Part shown: positions 1 through 8,438 of the stretch, piece by piece
Numbering within the stretch: position 1 is the first letter of the stretch
Layout of the letters: each line of letters opens with the position of its first letter
Assembly: GCA_947177415.1 (NCBI GenBank)
Contig: CAMWUK010000013.1
Location: 1 to 55,473 of the forward strand
From: an uncultured Clostridiaceae bacterium
Lineage (GTDB): Bacteria; Bacillota; Clostridia; Lachnospirales; Lachnospiraceae
Direction of reading: 5' to 3'
Length of the DNA: 55,473 bases
Position numbers and translations under genes: made by a program
Notes under the pieces: model-generated
Databases searched by the model: none
Told to the model about the DNA's origin: nothing
What the model saw: the letters and a program-made list of their open reading frames with translations, nothing else

Positions 1-5
1 CCTAA

Positions 6-38
6 AGGTTTCGCCTAAAAGGCGAGGGTTTTAACCCC
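6..38 (-). terminator. Putative terminator after the 40-279 gene
   Basis: Two short inverted repeats follow the stop codon in the direction of transcription: GGGTT/AACCC and CGCC/GGCG (12-15 with 21-24). The run of T after the second stem is short, so this is only a candidate terminator for the 1186-to-40 operon. Confidence 0.35.
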
Positions 39-39
39 A

Positions 40-279
40 TTATACAGACAATAAAGCACCATCCGATGTTTCAGACAAATAACCTGTAACATATCCTGCG
101 GACACATTACCTGACATTCTTGCAGACTGTGCTGAAAGATTTATACTCTCCTCCAACATCTCTACTGTCAGTGCCGGAACATTCCTTTCACCTTGAGTTT
201 CTTCAGCGTGTACTATGCTTACATTTCCGAGAAGTATTGCACATGATAAAATTCCACATAACACTTTTGTAACTTTCAT
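40..279 (-). CDS. Small predicted secreted protein, 79 aa
   Basis: Not a recognised family. The first ~25 residues form a clear signal peptide (basic start, hydrophobic core, VHA/EE cleavage site), giving a mature peptide of about 54 residues without cysteine. An AAGGGG ribosome binding site precedes the ATG. It is the second gene of a two-gene operon behind 302-1186, whose promoter carries the paired TTTCTGC box, so it should be under agr/LytTR control. The mature end (GYVTGYLSETS) resembles a stretch of the larger secreted protein at 13807-14280 (AYTTGYFTGQT). A secreted effector, immunity or signalling peptide is possible; none can be shown. Confidence 0.65.
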   Translation of the reverse strand: MKVTKVLCGILSCAILLGNVSIVHAEETQGERNVPALTVEMLEESINLSAQSARMSGNVSAGYVTGYLSETSDGALLSV

Positions 280-301
280 AATAATTCCCCTTTCTTATGC
301 T

Positions 302-1186
302 TTATATAAAATTATTAAACCGCTTTAACAGTTCGTCTAACTGTCTTTGCTCCCGACCTGTTCCGTTATAATCTTCAATCGGATCAGAAACAAAATAATC
401 CCTGAATCCTACCATTGCCTTTTCAAAGCTGTTCCGGAAGTTTTCTTTGCTGCTTACATCAAGATTAGCAAACATCTTATAAATGTCGCTGTTTGATTTC
501 TTATTCACTTCTACACTGTCTTTTCCTGTTGCATTCCTTTCCTTAGAGACTCCCTTTTTATAATTGGGTGTTCCATGCTCCTTATAAAACTTCTCCTGCT
601 CACTCTTTATCTGCTTTGCAGCAAATTCAATCATGCTGTTGACCTTATTGTTCTTCTCCTCTGCCTGCTTACCATACGCACTTGTTATCAGTTCTGCGGC
701 TTCATCAGATAATCCCATTTCTTTACATGCATAGGCAAGCTGTGAAACTTTAAGACCAAGCTGTGCATATGTTCCCGGCTCTAATGTCGAACCTAATGCC
801 TCATCACCTGCCTGATAGCTACCATTGGCATCAGGCGTAGCCTTTACAAATCCCTGCTGCTCCAAGTCCATAATCACACTCTGCAACTTCTCACTTTGCT
901 CTTTCGTCACGCTTGCACCATAAAAGCTAACCATACCATTCACACTATCGCCGTTAATGATCCTGTGCATTGAAGTATTGCCTTTTCCTCTCTGCTGCCC
1001 TTCTATTCTTTGCCGTATTGTTTCCGATATTCTCTGTGCCTCTGGTGAGTCTTTTGAAATCTCAACAATCACACCTAAGTTCTTTTTTTCAGAATCAGGT
1101 GTGTTCTTGACCTCCTCCTGTAAAGCACTTGCAGTTTTCGATTCATATTGATAACCACTTGTTGCTCCTACATTTGAAACATCCAT
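302..1186 (-). CDS. Cytosolic protein of unknown function, 294 aa
   Basis: I do not recognise a defined domain. The start is supported by AGGAGG before the ATG. The N-terminus (MDVSNVGATSGYQYES) is short, polar and probably disordered, and resembles in style the starts at 9291 (MDVNSVLGG) and 13125. The middle and C-terminus are helical and charged; there is no signal peptide or membrane segment. It is the first gene behind a LytTR-type promoter and lies directly upstream of a small secreted protein. Proteins that start this way occur in Lachnospiraceae under DUF names such as DUF6033, but I cannot assign this one. Confidence 0.7.
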   Translation of the reverse strand: MDVSNVGATSGYQYESKTASALQEEVKNTPDSEKKNLGVIVEISKDSPEAQRISETIRQRIEGQQRGKGNTSMHRIINGDSVNGMVSFYGASVTKEQSEKLQSVIMDLEQQGFVKATPDANGSYQAGDEALGSTLEPGTYAQLGLKVSQLAYACKEMGLSDEAAELITSAYGKQAEEKNNKVNSMIEFAAKQIKSEQEKFYKEHGTPNYKKGVSKERNATGKDSVEVNKKSNSDIYKMFANLDVSSKENFRNSFEKAMVGFRDYFVSDPIEDYNGTGREQRQLDELLKRFNNFI

Positions 1187-1264
1187 AAATTTATCCTCCT
1201 TGATAAAGTGATTTGAAGTCCATTTCTACAATATCATTATCTATTAAAAATTTCTTCTGCTTTT

Positions 1265-1331
1265 ATAATAGCAAAATATGGTTAAAGGTCAATTACCCTT
1301 GCAGAAAGTGGACTGTTTTTGCAGAAAACGG
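1265..1331 (-). promoter_or_regulatory. LytTR-type promoter (site a) for the 1186-to-40 operon
   Basis: On the plus strand GCAGAAA occurs at 1301 and 1321 (20-bp period), reading as TTTCTGC toward the gene. Seven bases after the proximal box comes a -35 TTGACC (1287-1292), then 16 bp and a -10 TATTAT (1265-1270). The paired direct repeat next to -35 is the layout of AgrA/VirR (LytTR) operators. Confidence 0.75.
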
Positions 1332-1382
1332 CAAAAAATCCTTTCAGACATACTTTACCACTCTGAAAAGATTTTCTTATGC

Positions 1383-3089
1383 TCAATCTATTTTTTCCAT
1401 CATAATCTTTAATGCATCGCTTTTATCTATCAACTCATCATATGTTCCTATATCAACAACCACACCTTCCTTTAGCACAACAATCTGATCCACTTCGTTT
1501 AATATCTCTTTCTTATGTGTTATCATTATTACTGTTTTTTCTTTCAGTTTAGTATTCAGCAATCCATTAATCTGCTGTTCTGAATAAGCATCTGTGTTTG
1601 AAGTAACTTCATCAAATATAACAATCGGCTTATCACATATCAATGCCCTTGCAAGGGCTATTTTCTGTCTCTGTCCACCAGAAAGCATTGCCCCATTCTG
1701 TCCTACCACATAGTCTAAAGAAACTTCTTTTATAAAATCTTCAAGTCCACTGTCTTTGCAAATAACTTCTATCATCGCATCATCCACCTGCTTATACAGA
1801 CAGATATTATTTCTTATTGTGTCATTAAATAGGTATATCTGCTGGCTTACCACGGATACCATATTTCGGTATTCCGACAATGACAGTTCTGACACATTCT
1901 CTGCTCCTAACAATACCTTTCCTCTTGTTGGCTCATACATTCTGGTAAGAAGATTGATAATCGTTGTCTTTCCCGAACCATTATTCCCGATTACAGCAGT
2001 CTTACTGCCTTTTGCAAACAAAATGTCTATGTCCTTTAAAATATATTTATCTTTTTCATACACAAAAGAAACCTGTTCCAATTTTAAGTCATTGAAACAC
2101 AACTCTAAAGTTTTTCCGCTATCATTTTCTTCCTCTAAATCCATAAATGCATAGTATCTTTTAGTTGATGGAATAATCCCTGATAATAGGTATCCTATAT
2201 TAAGGATTGCAGAAATCGGTCCTGTAACATAAGCGCTATATGTAATGAAAGCAAACACACTACCTACTGAAAGTTTCATATTAAACACTAAATTTGCACC
2301 CAATATATATAATAACGTAGAAAGGAACTGTACCATAATGCTATCTATGAGCATATTCCATTGCCCTAACATATTCATCTGCTTTTGTTTCTCTATAATA
2401 TCATTCTGGTTAAGTACAAATTCCTCATGCTTTTTATCAAAGATATGAAACAGCTTGATTTCCCTTACCCCACCGACAGTATCCCCAAACCATTTCGCAT
2501 ATTTTTGATTTCTTATTATGAATTCGTTCATAATCTGCTTTTGTTTCTTAGCGAAATATTTCATCACAACACACTTGATCGGTATAAATAAAAGCACCAG
2601 TATTGTCATTCTGAAATCTATGATAAATAACCCAATAATGCCGCCTGTCATGCTAAATGCCTGCGTAATCACAAAAAAAACGCTACTGTCAGCAATAGAT
2701 GTCATTTGGTTAATATCCATGTTAATATTGTTCAGAGTCTCCGCATAATTGGTATTATTGAAATAATTAACCCGTAGCTTCATAAGATGTGAAAAAGACT
2801 GTTCTGAAAGAAAATACTGTATCTTTGCCGAAATGTCTACACGTTTTTTTTCCTTAATTATATCTATAAGGGAATTTATAGTGTAAATTACCATAGATGC
2901 CAAAACCAGCTCAATCAGCAATTTCTTATTACCACCAATAAAACCATCATCCATGATCCGTTGGCTGATTAGTGGCACACAAAGATTCAATCCCGTAGAA
3001 ATAAACAGGCACCAAACAATCACAATGATTGTTTTTCTGTATCTATTTAATAACAGAAGTAATCTCTTTACAGCCTCTTTATTATCCAT
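1383..3089 (-). CDS. ABC exporter, fused membrane and ATPase domains
   Basis: Half-transporter of about 568 residues: an N-terminal six-helix ABC membrane domain (about 20-310) and a C-terminal ATPase. Counted from the upstream ATG at 3095, Walker A is GNNGSGKT (370-377), the signature LSGGQ (471-475) and Walker B IVIFDE (491-496); the D-loop is unusual (SNTD instead of SALD). There is no N-terminal C39 peptidase domain, so it does not cut a leader itself. The start overlaps the S8 protease gene; I chose the ATG at 3089 because GGAGG lies 6 nt before it. Likely role: export of the modified RiPP, or of an immunity-related substrate. Confidence 0.9.
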   Translation of the reverse strand: MDNKEAVKRLLLLLNRYRKTIIVIVWCLFISTGLNLCVPLISQRIMDDGFIGGNKKLLIELVLASMVIYTINSLIDIIKEKKRVDISAKIQYFLSEQSFSHLMKLRVNYFNNTNYAETLNNINMDINQMTSIADSSVFFVITQAFSMTGGIIGLFIIDFRMTILVLLFIPIKCVVMKYFAKKQKQIMNEFIIRNQKYAKWFGDTVGGVREIKLFHIFDKKHEEFVLNQNDIIEKQKQMNMLGQWNMLIDSIMVQFLSTLLYILGANLVFNMKLSVGSVFAFITYSAYVTGPISAILNIGYLLSGIIPSTKRYYAFMDLEEENDSGKTLELCFNDLKLEQVSFVYEKDKYILKDIDILFAKGSKTAVIGNNGSGKTTIINLLTRMYEPTRGKVLLGAENVSELSLSEYRNMVSVVSQQIYLFNDTIRNNICLYKQVDDAMIEVICKDSGLEDFIKEVSLDYVVGQNGAMLSGGQRQKIALARALICDKPIVIFDEVTSNTDAYSEQQINGLLNTKLKEKTVIMITHKKEILNEVDQIVVLKEGVVVDIGTYDELIDKSDALKIMMEKID

Positions 3090-4515
3090 CTTCATCCTCC
3101 GTCAGTTTTGTTTCTATAATGTGATATATTTCCTCAACATCTTTACTATCAATTAATCCTGATATTTTTTTTTTGAACTTTACATCTTTAAAAGAAAACT
3201 CAACAAAAATATTTTTTTCTTCATTAATAAGACTAATCTCCGCATTGCAATCAGGATATACTTTCAAAAATTTTTCTCTATCTTCCAATGGAACACACCA
3301 TATGACCAAATCACTTTGTTTATAAAAAACTTGGCTCTCTATAAAGTTTTTCCATGCTTCATGATCTGTTACAGGCTCTGGCATATACTCTAACCCATAT
3401 AGCACACATTCTGGCTCCATTCCCATCGTATATGCATTATAACCGCCATTAGCAAAATCCCTCTTTAATTCCGTAAGTATATAGAAACTATCTATCGCAG
3501 CTTCGATTGCCAATATCACTACCGGAACTTCAAGACCATCCCCCTGATAATGATTGTTCAAAATCTGCTGTTGCCTAGTTTCCCTGCTCCAAAAGAACCC
3601 TTGCACATCTATATTATGAATATCCTTTTTTCCGAGGTATATTAAGTTCTTGCTTTTTACCTCCTGCATTTCCAAGTCAGCCATAGTAAAAGCTACTATA
3701 GTATCTATGTCCTCTCGTATTTCGTTGTACTCTCCCGAAACCGTTTCAAAGTAATACTTTGCCCTACTCTTTTTCTCTCTGCCCACTACATATGCCTTAT
3801 AAACCCAGTCTGGCTCATATACTCCCTCAACCATTTCAATACGGCTTTGCTCTTTTGCGTATTTCTTCAATTTCTTTATATCAAGTGTAGCATCCGCATT
3901 TAATCTATTGGCTATCAATGCACTTACATATGGTGCGGCATAACTATTGCTCAATGATGTCTTTATTTCCTCATCACATATTTTAACTATATGTTCAGAT
4001 GGTACAACGGTATCTATTCCCATCTGCATATAATCATTGGAATAGGTCAAAGGACTTTCTGTAGTTGCTACGCCGATTACGTTGGTAAAACTAGCAGGAT
4101 ATGACACAAATCCTGAATTGGCTGTTGCTGCTATAATAATCATCCCTTTGGCAGCACATTCATTGATCAGGCTTCTTAACTTTTCACAATCTCTAAAGTC
4201 AGATGTTCCTAAACTTAAATTACCCAGTTTTATTTGATTTTTATAGCACCATTCCAATGCTGGATAAATACTTTTAATTGCTCCTCTTCCATTCTCGTCC
4301 AAAATTCTTATGCTAATCAACTGGCAGTTTGAGCAATATTTCTCCAGTATCATTGCACAATTTGTTCCATGTTGGAATTGGTGTTGATCTGTCTTTTTTG
4401 TATCAGATATACAAATACCATTTTCGTTGATGGTGATACTTTTTTCTAACTTTCTTTTTATAAAAAACTCATTAATCCCATTATCTATAATTGCGACTCT
4501 GATATTTATATCCAT
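3082..4515 (-). CDS. Subtilisin-like (S8) serine protease of the RiPP locus
   Basis: 477 residues. The S8 catalytic set is visible in the first 200 residues: Asp11 (IIDNG), His49 (QHGT), oxyanion Asn133 (ATANSG) and Ser191 (SNSYAAP, where GTS is usual). No signal peptide, so it should act in the cytosol. The C-terminal ~270 residues have no family I recognise. It overlaps the ABC transporter gene by 14 nt or less, so the two are co-translated. Inference: since the transporter lacks a C39 peptidase, this enzyme is the best candidate leader protease for the peptide at 8439-8633. Related clostridial Cys-rich peptide clusters are known to carry S8 proteases. Confidence 0.85.
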   Translation of the reverse strand: MDINIRVAIIDNGINEFFIKRKLEKSITINENGICISDTKKTDQHQFQHGTNCAMILEKYCSNCQLISIRILDENGRGAIKSIYPALEWCYKNQIKLGNLSLGTSDFRDCEKLRSLINECAAKGMIIIAATANSGFVSYPASFTNVIGVATTESPLTYSNDYMQMGIDTVVPSEHIVKICDEEIKTSLSNSYAAPYVSALIANRLNADATLDIKKLKKYAKEQSRIEMVEGVYEPDWVYKAYVVGREKKSRAKYYFETVSGEYNEIREDIDTIVAFTMADLEMQEVKSKNLIYLGKKDIHNIDVQGFFWSRETRQQQILNNHYQGDGLEVPVVILAIEAAIDSFYILTELKRDFANGGYNAYTMGMEPECVLYGLEYMPEPVTDHEAWKNFIESQVFYKQSDLVIWCVPLEDREKFLKVYPDCNAEISLINEEKNIFVEFSFKDVKFKKKISGLIDSKDVEEIYHIIETKLTEDEDG

Positions 4516-4568
4516 ATAATATCCCTCAAATCATGTATGCTTTCTTTTCATACTGATGCCCTTGTCAT

Positions 4569-4598
4569 ATTATAGCATCTTTACCACCAACTATTGAA
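4569..4598 (-). promoter_or_regulatory. Candidate promoter for protease-ABC operon
   Basis: Reading leftward: -35 TTCAAT (4593-4598), 18 bp, and a perfect -10 TATAAT (4569-4574), about 55 nt before the protease start. No paired TTTCTGC box is evident, so this pair may be transcribed independently of agr as well as by read-through. Confidence 0.45.
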
Positions 4599-4654
4599 GT
4601 TCACACTGCAAACATAAATATTTAATATATTCTGATCTTCCCAAAATAAACAGA

Positions 4655-4678
4655 CTGCACACTAATTACTTAGTGCAG
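4655..4678 (-). terminator. Hairpin after agrD
   Basis: Inverted repeat CTG-CACTAA / TTAGTG-CAG with a two-base bulge, followed leftward by a weak T-rich tract. It could terminate or attenuate the agrBD transcript before the protease gene. Confidence 0.4.
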
Positions 4679-4736
4679 CAGCCTCAAAATACTCATTGTG
4701 CATATGCTAACTTCTACACAACAATATCTGTATTAT

Positions 4737-4886
4737 TTAGTTTTCTTTTTTCTTCGGTCTTTTCGGCTGATGATAAATCGCTGAACATTTAGGTGCTCCG
4801 CCTATCACGTTCTTTTCCACTTCGTTCCTGGCAACCTTCTCCACTACCTTCAATACCGTGTCTGTTAATTTTTCTACATGTTTCAT
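4737..4886 (-). CDS. agrD: AgrD-like autoinducer precursor, 49 aa
   Basis: The ATG overlaps the agrB stop (ATGA). The peptide has an amphipathic N-terminal helix (1-25), then GGAPKCSAIYHQPKRPKKK. A cysteine followed three residues later by an aromatic, then QP-x-x-P, is the clostridial AgrD pattern; the predicted product is a thiolactone ring starting at Cys34, followed by the charged tail AgrB removes. A histidine sits between Tyr and QP, unlike the common YQP. The ring boundary (CSAIY or one residue longer) cannot be fixed by eye. It is the ligand expected for the kinase at 9437-10738. Confidence 0.85.
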   Translation of the reverse strand: MKHVEKLTDTVLKVVEKVARNEVEKNVIGGAPKCSAIYHQPKRPKKKEN

Positions 4887-5470
4887 TTTACCTTTACCTC
4901 CTGTTTTAATATTTTTGCTAAGCACATTGAGGATGAACACAATATAACAGCTATTGACATATAACTTACATACAATTGATTAATTCCTAAAATAACCAAT
5001 GTCGCAATTACTGCCGCCTCCATCAATACAAGTAATCTAGCCGCTCTTTTTGTTTCCCGCAATTCACATTTTTCCAGATCAATGTTTGGATGATTTACCG
5101 TTCCTATAACTTCAATAATAAGAACTGCAATAATCAATACAGCATACAGAGGAACAGAGTTTTTTTCAGATACTGCCATAGCAACATAAATAACTCCAAT
5201 GTAAGTTATAACCGTCACAAGATAGCACTGCCAGAATTTATCAGCATGATAACCTCCGGTTCGTTTCCTTAATGAAAGAAAAAATACAAGAAAAATAACT
5301 GTTGATATGAACTGCTTAAAAAATACACCGATAATCAGCATAGTTGCGACTGCTATTATGCGTTCTATTATAGATACCAAAGCATATTCATAATATTCAC
5401 TGTTGGCTTTTTCTATTATTTTTTTTGTTTCCATCAGATTCACTACATTCAATACCATCTTTTCTATCAT
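4883..5470 (-). CDS. agrB: AgrB-like accessory gene regulator protease
   Basis: 195 residues with 4-6 membrane segments. The AgrB catalytic histidine is in RTGGYHA and the catalytic cysteine follows about eight residues later in FWQC, matching the family spacing. AgrB cleaves the AgrD C-terminal tail at the membrane and forms the thiolactone. It is first in the operon behind LytTR-type site b, giving the positive feedback usual in agr loops. GGAG lies about 11 nt before the chosen ATG, so a slightly different start is possible. Confidence 0.93.
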   Translation of the reverse strand: MIEKMVLNVVNLMETKKIIEKANSEYYEYALVSIIERIIAVATMLIIGVFFKQFISTVIFLVFFLSLRKRTGGYHADKFWQCYLVTVITYIGVIYVAMAVSEKNSVPLYAVLIIAVLIIEVIGTVNHPNIDLEKCELRETKRAARLLVLMEAAVIATLVILGINQLYVSYMSIAVILCSSSMCLAKILKQEVKVK

Positions 5471-5493
5471 ATTTTATGCCACTCCTTTTTATA

Positions 5494-5562
5494 AGTATAA
5501 AGAAAAACTACAAATAAAGCAATATGATTTGCAGAAAATGGATGCTTTATAGCAGAAAATGA
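5494..5562 (-). promoter_or_regulatory. LytTR-type promoter (site b) for agrBD
   Basis: GCAGAAAA on the plus strand at 5531 and 5552 (21-bp period, the only 21 among the eight sites). -35 TTGCTT (5517-5522), 17 bp, -10 TATACT (5494-5499). The box-to-minus-35 gap of 7 nt matches the other sites. Implies autoinduction of agrBD. Confidence 0.78.
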
Positions 5563-5592
5563 CCTAATAAAACCTGCGTATCTCCTTAACAG

Positions 5593-5859
5593 CTACATAT
5601 CTTCTCTGACCAGTTCCAATACTATTTTTGAAATATCATTATACGAATTAAATTTTCCATCTACTATGCTTTCATTAGAAATTTTTATACCAAATTCTTT
5701 CTCAACCCTTGTAAAAAAAACAAGCATTTGGTATGGCATCACATCAAATCTTTTAGACAACAGCGGATAGTCTTTCTCCTCTTCTGTCATATTGTCTATA
5801 TTCACATTTAGTGTTGTTTTAATCATTTCTTTAATCTTTTCTTCCATTTTTGCCTCCAA
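5593..5859 (-). CDS. Acyl-carrier-related peptide maturation protein
   Basis: 88 residues with the acyl-carrier-protein helical outline. Where the ACP signature has DSL with the phosphopantetheine serine, this protein has RFDVMPYQ and no serine, so it probably cannot carry a prosthetic arm. This fits the ACP-related family seen in clostridial Cys-rich peptide clusters (I recall TIGR04069). It is the last gene of the 9291-to-5593 RiPP operon and starts 1 nt after the upstream stop. It may serve as a docking protein rather than a carrier. Confidence 0.75.
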   Translation of the reverse strand: MEAKMEEKIKEMIKTTLNVNIDNMTEEEKDYPLLSKRFDVMPYQMLVFFTRVEKEFGIKISNESIVDGKFNSYNDISKIVLELVREDM

Positions 5860-6960
5860 TCACAATGATTGAAAATCATCATATTCGCCTAATTTCTCAA
5901 TCATACTTTGGTATAGTTGCGATACATTGCTACAAGTATAAACTGGAATTTCAGCATAATCCACTTCCTTTACCCTTTTGTCTACCACTAATTGCCCTAA
6001 ATGTATATATTCAATCGGTGTCAGTTTGTCCAATGAATATGCATCTTGTTCTGTATTGCCTACATAAAAACTATCTACTTCTACATTAAACTTATACTTC
6101 ATCACGTTACGCAACTCATCTAAATAATTTTTCCCTAAAGAATTGCCATAAAGCGACAAAATAAAATAATCTGGATTTACTGCATTTAAAATCTCATAGG
6201 AAGTTATCCCAAAATATCCCACCTGTTTTTTGCTATCTGGCATTATTCCCCCTGGAATACCTATTAAAATTACATCTGGCTTTTCAGACTGTTCAATCCA
6301 TTTTAAATAATGATTATACATTAAAATTTTTTTCTTTTCTGATACTCCATCAGCGTACATAAACGCAGGGAATGTCTGACCATTATACAAAACAGCTTCA
6401 TTTCTACTGGATACCCATACAACCTTATACTTGTCTTTTTGCAACGAAATAGCTAAATTTATTTGCAATTCCATTTTATTAGTCTTTTCTCCCATACCAG
6501 CAACTGTTATTATAGGTGTACTAATATCATACAAAATTTCTTCTCCATCAAAATCTTCATCTTCTATTTCCCTTGAAAAAAATTGGACTTTGACATTATT
6601 ATGTTCACAGATAGTGTTTATTTTAGCAATTAGTTCATCGGACATTCTTTTAAAAATCCAAATTATTTTATTCATCTGAGCCATTCTGTCTATAATTTGA
6701 ACTATGTAATTTTCATCTATATAATGCTCTGGTTCAGCTAGTAGAAAAATATCAAATTCTTCTACATTCATTTTCTCTGATATATCTTCCACAAGTATAT
6801 TTCTTGATGTCGTATCCAAAACATCAAATATCTTTTCTCCCACATACCCCCAACCACGAATACTAAATACCTTACTTATTTCAAAACCAATCATATTTGG
6901 GGAGTATTTTAAAAAAGGATAAAAATTATCATCATATGGAAACACTGCGATTCTATTCAA
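5860..6960 (-). CDS. Peptide maturation system protein, TIGR04066-like
   Basis: 366 residues, matching by gene order and sequence style the TIGR04066 family found with radical SAM and ACP-related proteins in clostridial natural-product loci. Its biochemical role is not established. The N-terminus (MNRIAVFPYDDNFYP) and a degenerate P-loop-like stretch, ITVAGMGEKTNK around 165-177, suggest a nucleotide-binding fold of the MinD type. It overlaps the radical SAM gene by 8 nt and abuts the ACP-related gene, so translation is coupled. Confidence 0.75.
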   Translation of the reverse strand: MNRIAVFPYDDNFYPFLKYSPNMIGFEISKVFSIRGWGYVGEKIFDVLDTTSRNILVEDISEKMNVEEFDIFLLAEPEHYIDENYIVQIIDRMAQMNKIIWIFKRMSDELIAKINTICEHNNVKVQFFSREIEDEDFDGEEILYDISTPIITVAGMGEKTNKMELQINLAISLQKDKYKVVWVSSRNEAVLYNGQTFPAFMYADGVSEKKKILMYNHYLKWIEQSEKPDVILIGIPGGIMPDSKKQVGYFGITSYEILNAVNPDYFILSLYGNSLGKNYLDELRNVMKYKFNVEVDSFYVGNTEQDAYSLDKLTPIEYIHLGQLVVDKRVKEVDYAEIPVYTCSNVSQLYQSMIEKLGEYDDFQSL

Positions 6961-8359
6961 AACTACACCCCATTTCTCTCAATGTGCAATATTCAATCAT
7001 TCTTAACTCACACCCTTTTTTGATATCTTTACATCGTGCCAACCTTTTTTCTGGACAAAGTTTATCTCCATCATCTATGCCAGATGCACATGAATTACAA
7101 TATTCTATCGCCCAACAATTCTTACATTGTTCTGATGTTAATGCACCTACATTTAATAAACTTTTTATTTTTTCTATATCAAATCCATCCTGTAAATTAC
7201 CTATAACATATGCGTTGCAGGTTTCACTTACCCTTTCGCAAGGATAAAAAACTCCTTCAACTGTCACAAATAACCTTACTGCTCCAGCTATACATGGTCC
7301 AGATGGATGGCATGTTTTTCCCCGGCTATATGGTGCTTTTATTTTTTCATGTATTTCTTGTTTCAATGATCCCACTTGATTATCTACTATTTTGGATGCA
7401 AACTTTTTATCTAATCTTCCAATATACTTTAAATAACATTTAAACAATTCATATCGATAATTTATGTCAAACATCTCACTATACTGAATTTCTTGTTTAT
7501 TACCATTTTCGTTTAATGTTGTTGCACCAACAACTGTATCTTTCATAAAATCATATGTAAAAAAATTGCTACTGCATTTGAAATCATTTGTTATATCTAA
7601 CACTGCATTAAAACTTATATTGGAAATATAATCAGGATATCGACCTATCATTTTCTCTAAATTTCTTATAATACAATGAAAAGTACCCGTCTTACTATCC
7701 GCAAATACTCTACTTTGGTTATGTACTTCTTCTGGACCATCCAAACTAATTGTAAGATTAAAATTGTGTTGATACAAAAAATCTGCTATTTCATCCGTTA
7801 ATAAAGTAGCATTTGAAGTCATATTAAACCTTAATTCTTTCCCCTCATATAACTTTTCACTATATGCAACAATTTTCTTGATAAGATCCATTTCTAGCAA
7901 AGGTTCTCCACCGTAAAAACTAATTACACCTGCATCTTTATTTATATTATGAGTAAAGTAAAAATCCACTGCCTGCTTTGCGATTTCGAAACTCATTCTC
8001 TTTTTCGTATGAGTTCGATTGACATATGAACCAGAATAAACACAATACTTACATCTTAAATTACAATTCTGTGTAACTTGTAAAATAAGCTGTCTTAAAT
8101 TACCGTTCATATATTCACTAACTGTATTCAATGCTGAATGTTTTACTATAATATTCTCATTATTAGCTTTTAAATACCCACGTTTTTTTAGTTTCACAAT
8201 ATCCATATCCTGATTCAGAATATCATTTCCTGCAATTAAATTCTCTATCTTATGAGATACAGTCTCGTTAATACGCACTATTGAATTACTATTGACATCA
8301 AAAAAATAGAAATTATCTAATGTCTTAAACAATTTTATAAACGGAATTTTATCATTCAT
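6953..8359 (-). CDS. Radical SAM/SPASM peptide maturase (CcpM-like)
   Basis: 468 residues. The radical SAM cluster motif CNLRCKYC has Cys99, Cys103 and Cys106. An N-terminal ~80-residue region may be a precursor-recognition domain. The C-terminal ~130 residues are cysteine-rich with SPASM character (CHPSGPC, YPCERVSETC, CKNCWAIEYCNSC), enough to bind auxiliary Fe-S clusters. The likely reaction is thioether cross-linking of cysteines in the precursor just upstream, as in sactipeptides or ranthipeptides; the bond type cannot be told from sequence. Neighbours match the Cys-rich peptide maturase group I recall as CcpM (TIGR04068). Confidence 0.9.
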   Translation of the reverse strand: MNDKIPFIKLFKTLDNFYFFDVNSNSIVRINETVSHKIENLIAGNDILNQDMDIVKLKKRGYLKANNENIIVKHSALNTVSEYMNGNLRQLILQVTQNCNLRCKYCVYSGSYVNRTHTKKRMSFEIAKQAVDFYFTHNINKDAGVISFYGGEPLLEMDLIKKIVAYSEKLYEGKELRFNMTSNATLLTDEIADFLYQHNFNLTISLDGPEEVHNQSRVFADSKTGTFHCIIRNLEKMIGRYPDYISNISFNAVLDITNDFKCSSNFFTYDFMKDTVVGATTLNENGNKQEIQYSEMFDINYRYELFKCYLKYIGRLDKKFASKIVDNQVGSLKQEIHEKIKAPYSRGKTCHPSGPCIAGAVRLFVTVEGVFYPCERVSETCNAYVIGNLQDGFDIEKIKSLLNVGALTSEQCKNCWAIEYCNSCASGIDDGDKLCPEKRLARCKDIKKGCELRMIEYCTLREMGCSFE

Positions 8360-8386
8360 CTTAATCCAACTTTCTTTATAATATTA

Positions 8387-8413
8387 GGTGGACAATACAT
8401 AGTACTGCCCACC
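8387..8413 (-). terminator. Hairpin between precursor and radical SAM genes
   Basis: Twelve-base arms (8387-8398 and 8402-8413) with a three-base loop pair throughout if G-U pairs are allowed, followed leftward by TAATATTATAAAG. This placement, right after a RiPP precursor gene, usually attenuates read-through or protects the precursor mRNA so that the peptide is made in excess over its enzymes. Confidence 0.65.
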
Positions 8414-8438
8414 CTCATATGCTACGCTGATCTTAACC

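Noticed and set aside
1213-1488. Plus-strand 91-codon frame over the site a promoter
   Set aside because: It covers the paired box and the end of the ABC gene and has no ribosome binding site.
4516-4736. Additional LytTR box before the protease gene
   Set aside because: A TTTGCAGTGTG sequence is present but has no partner at 20-21 bp and lies off the promoter geometry of the other sites.
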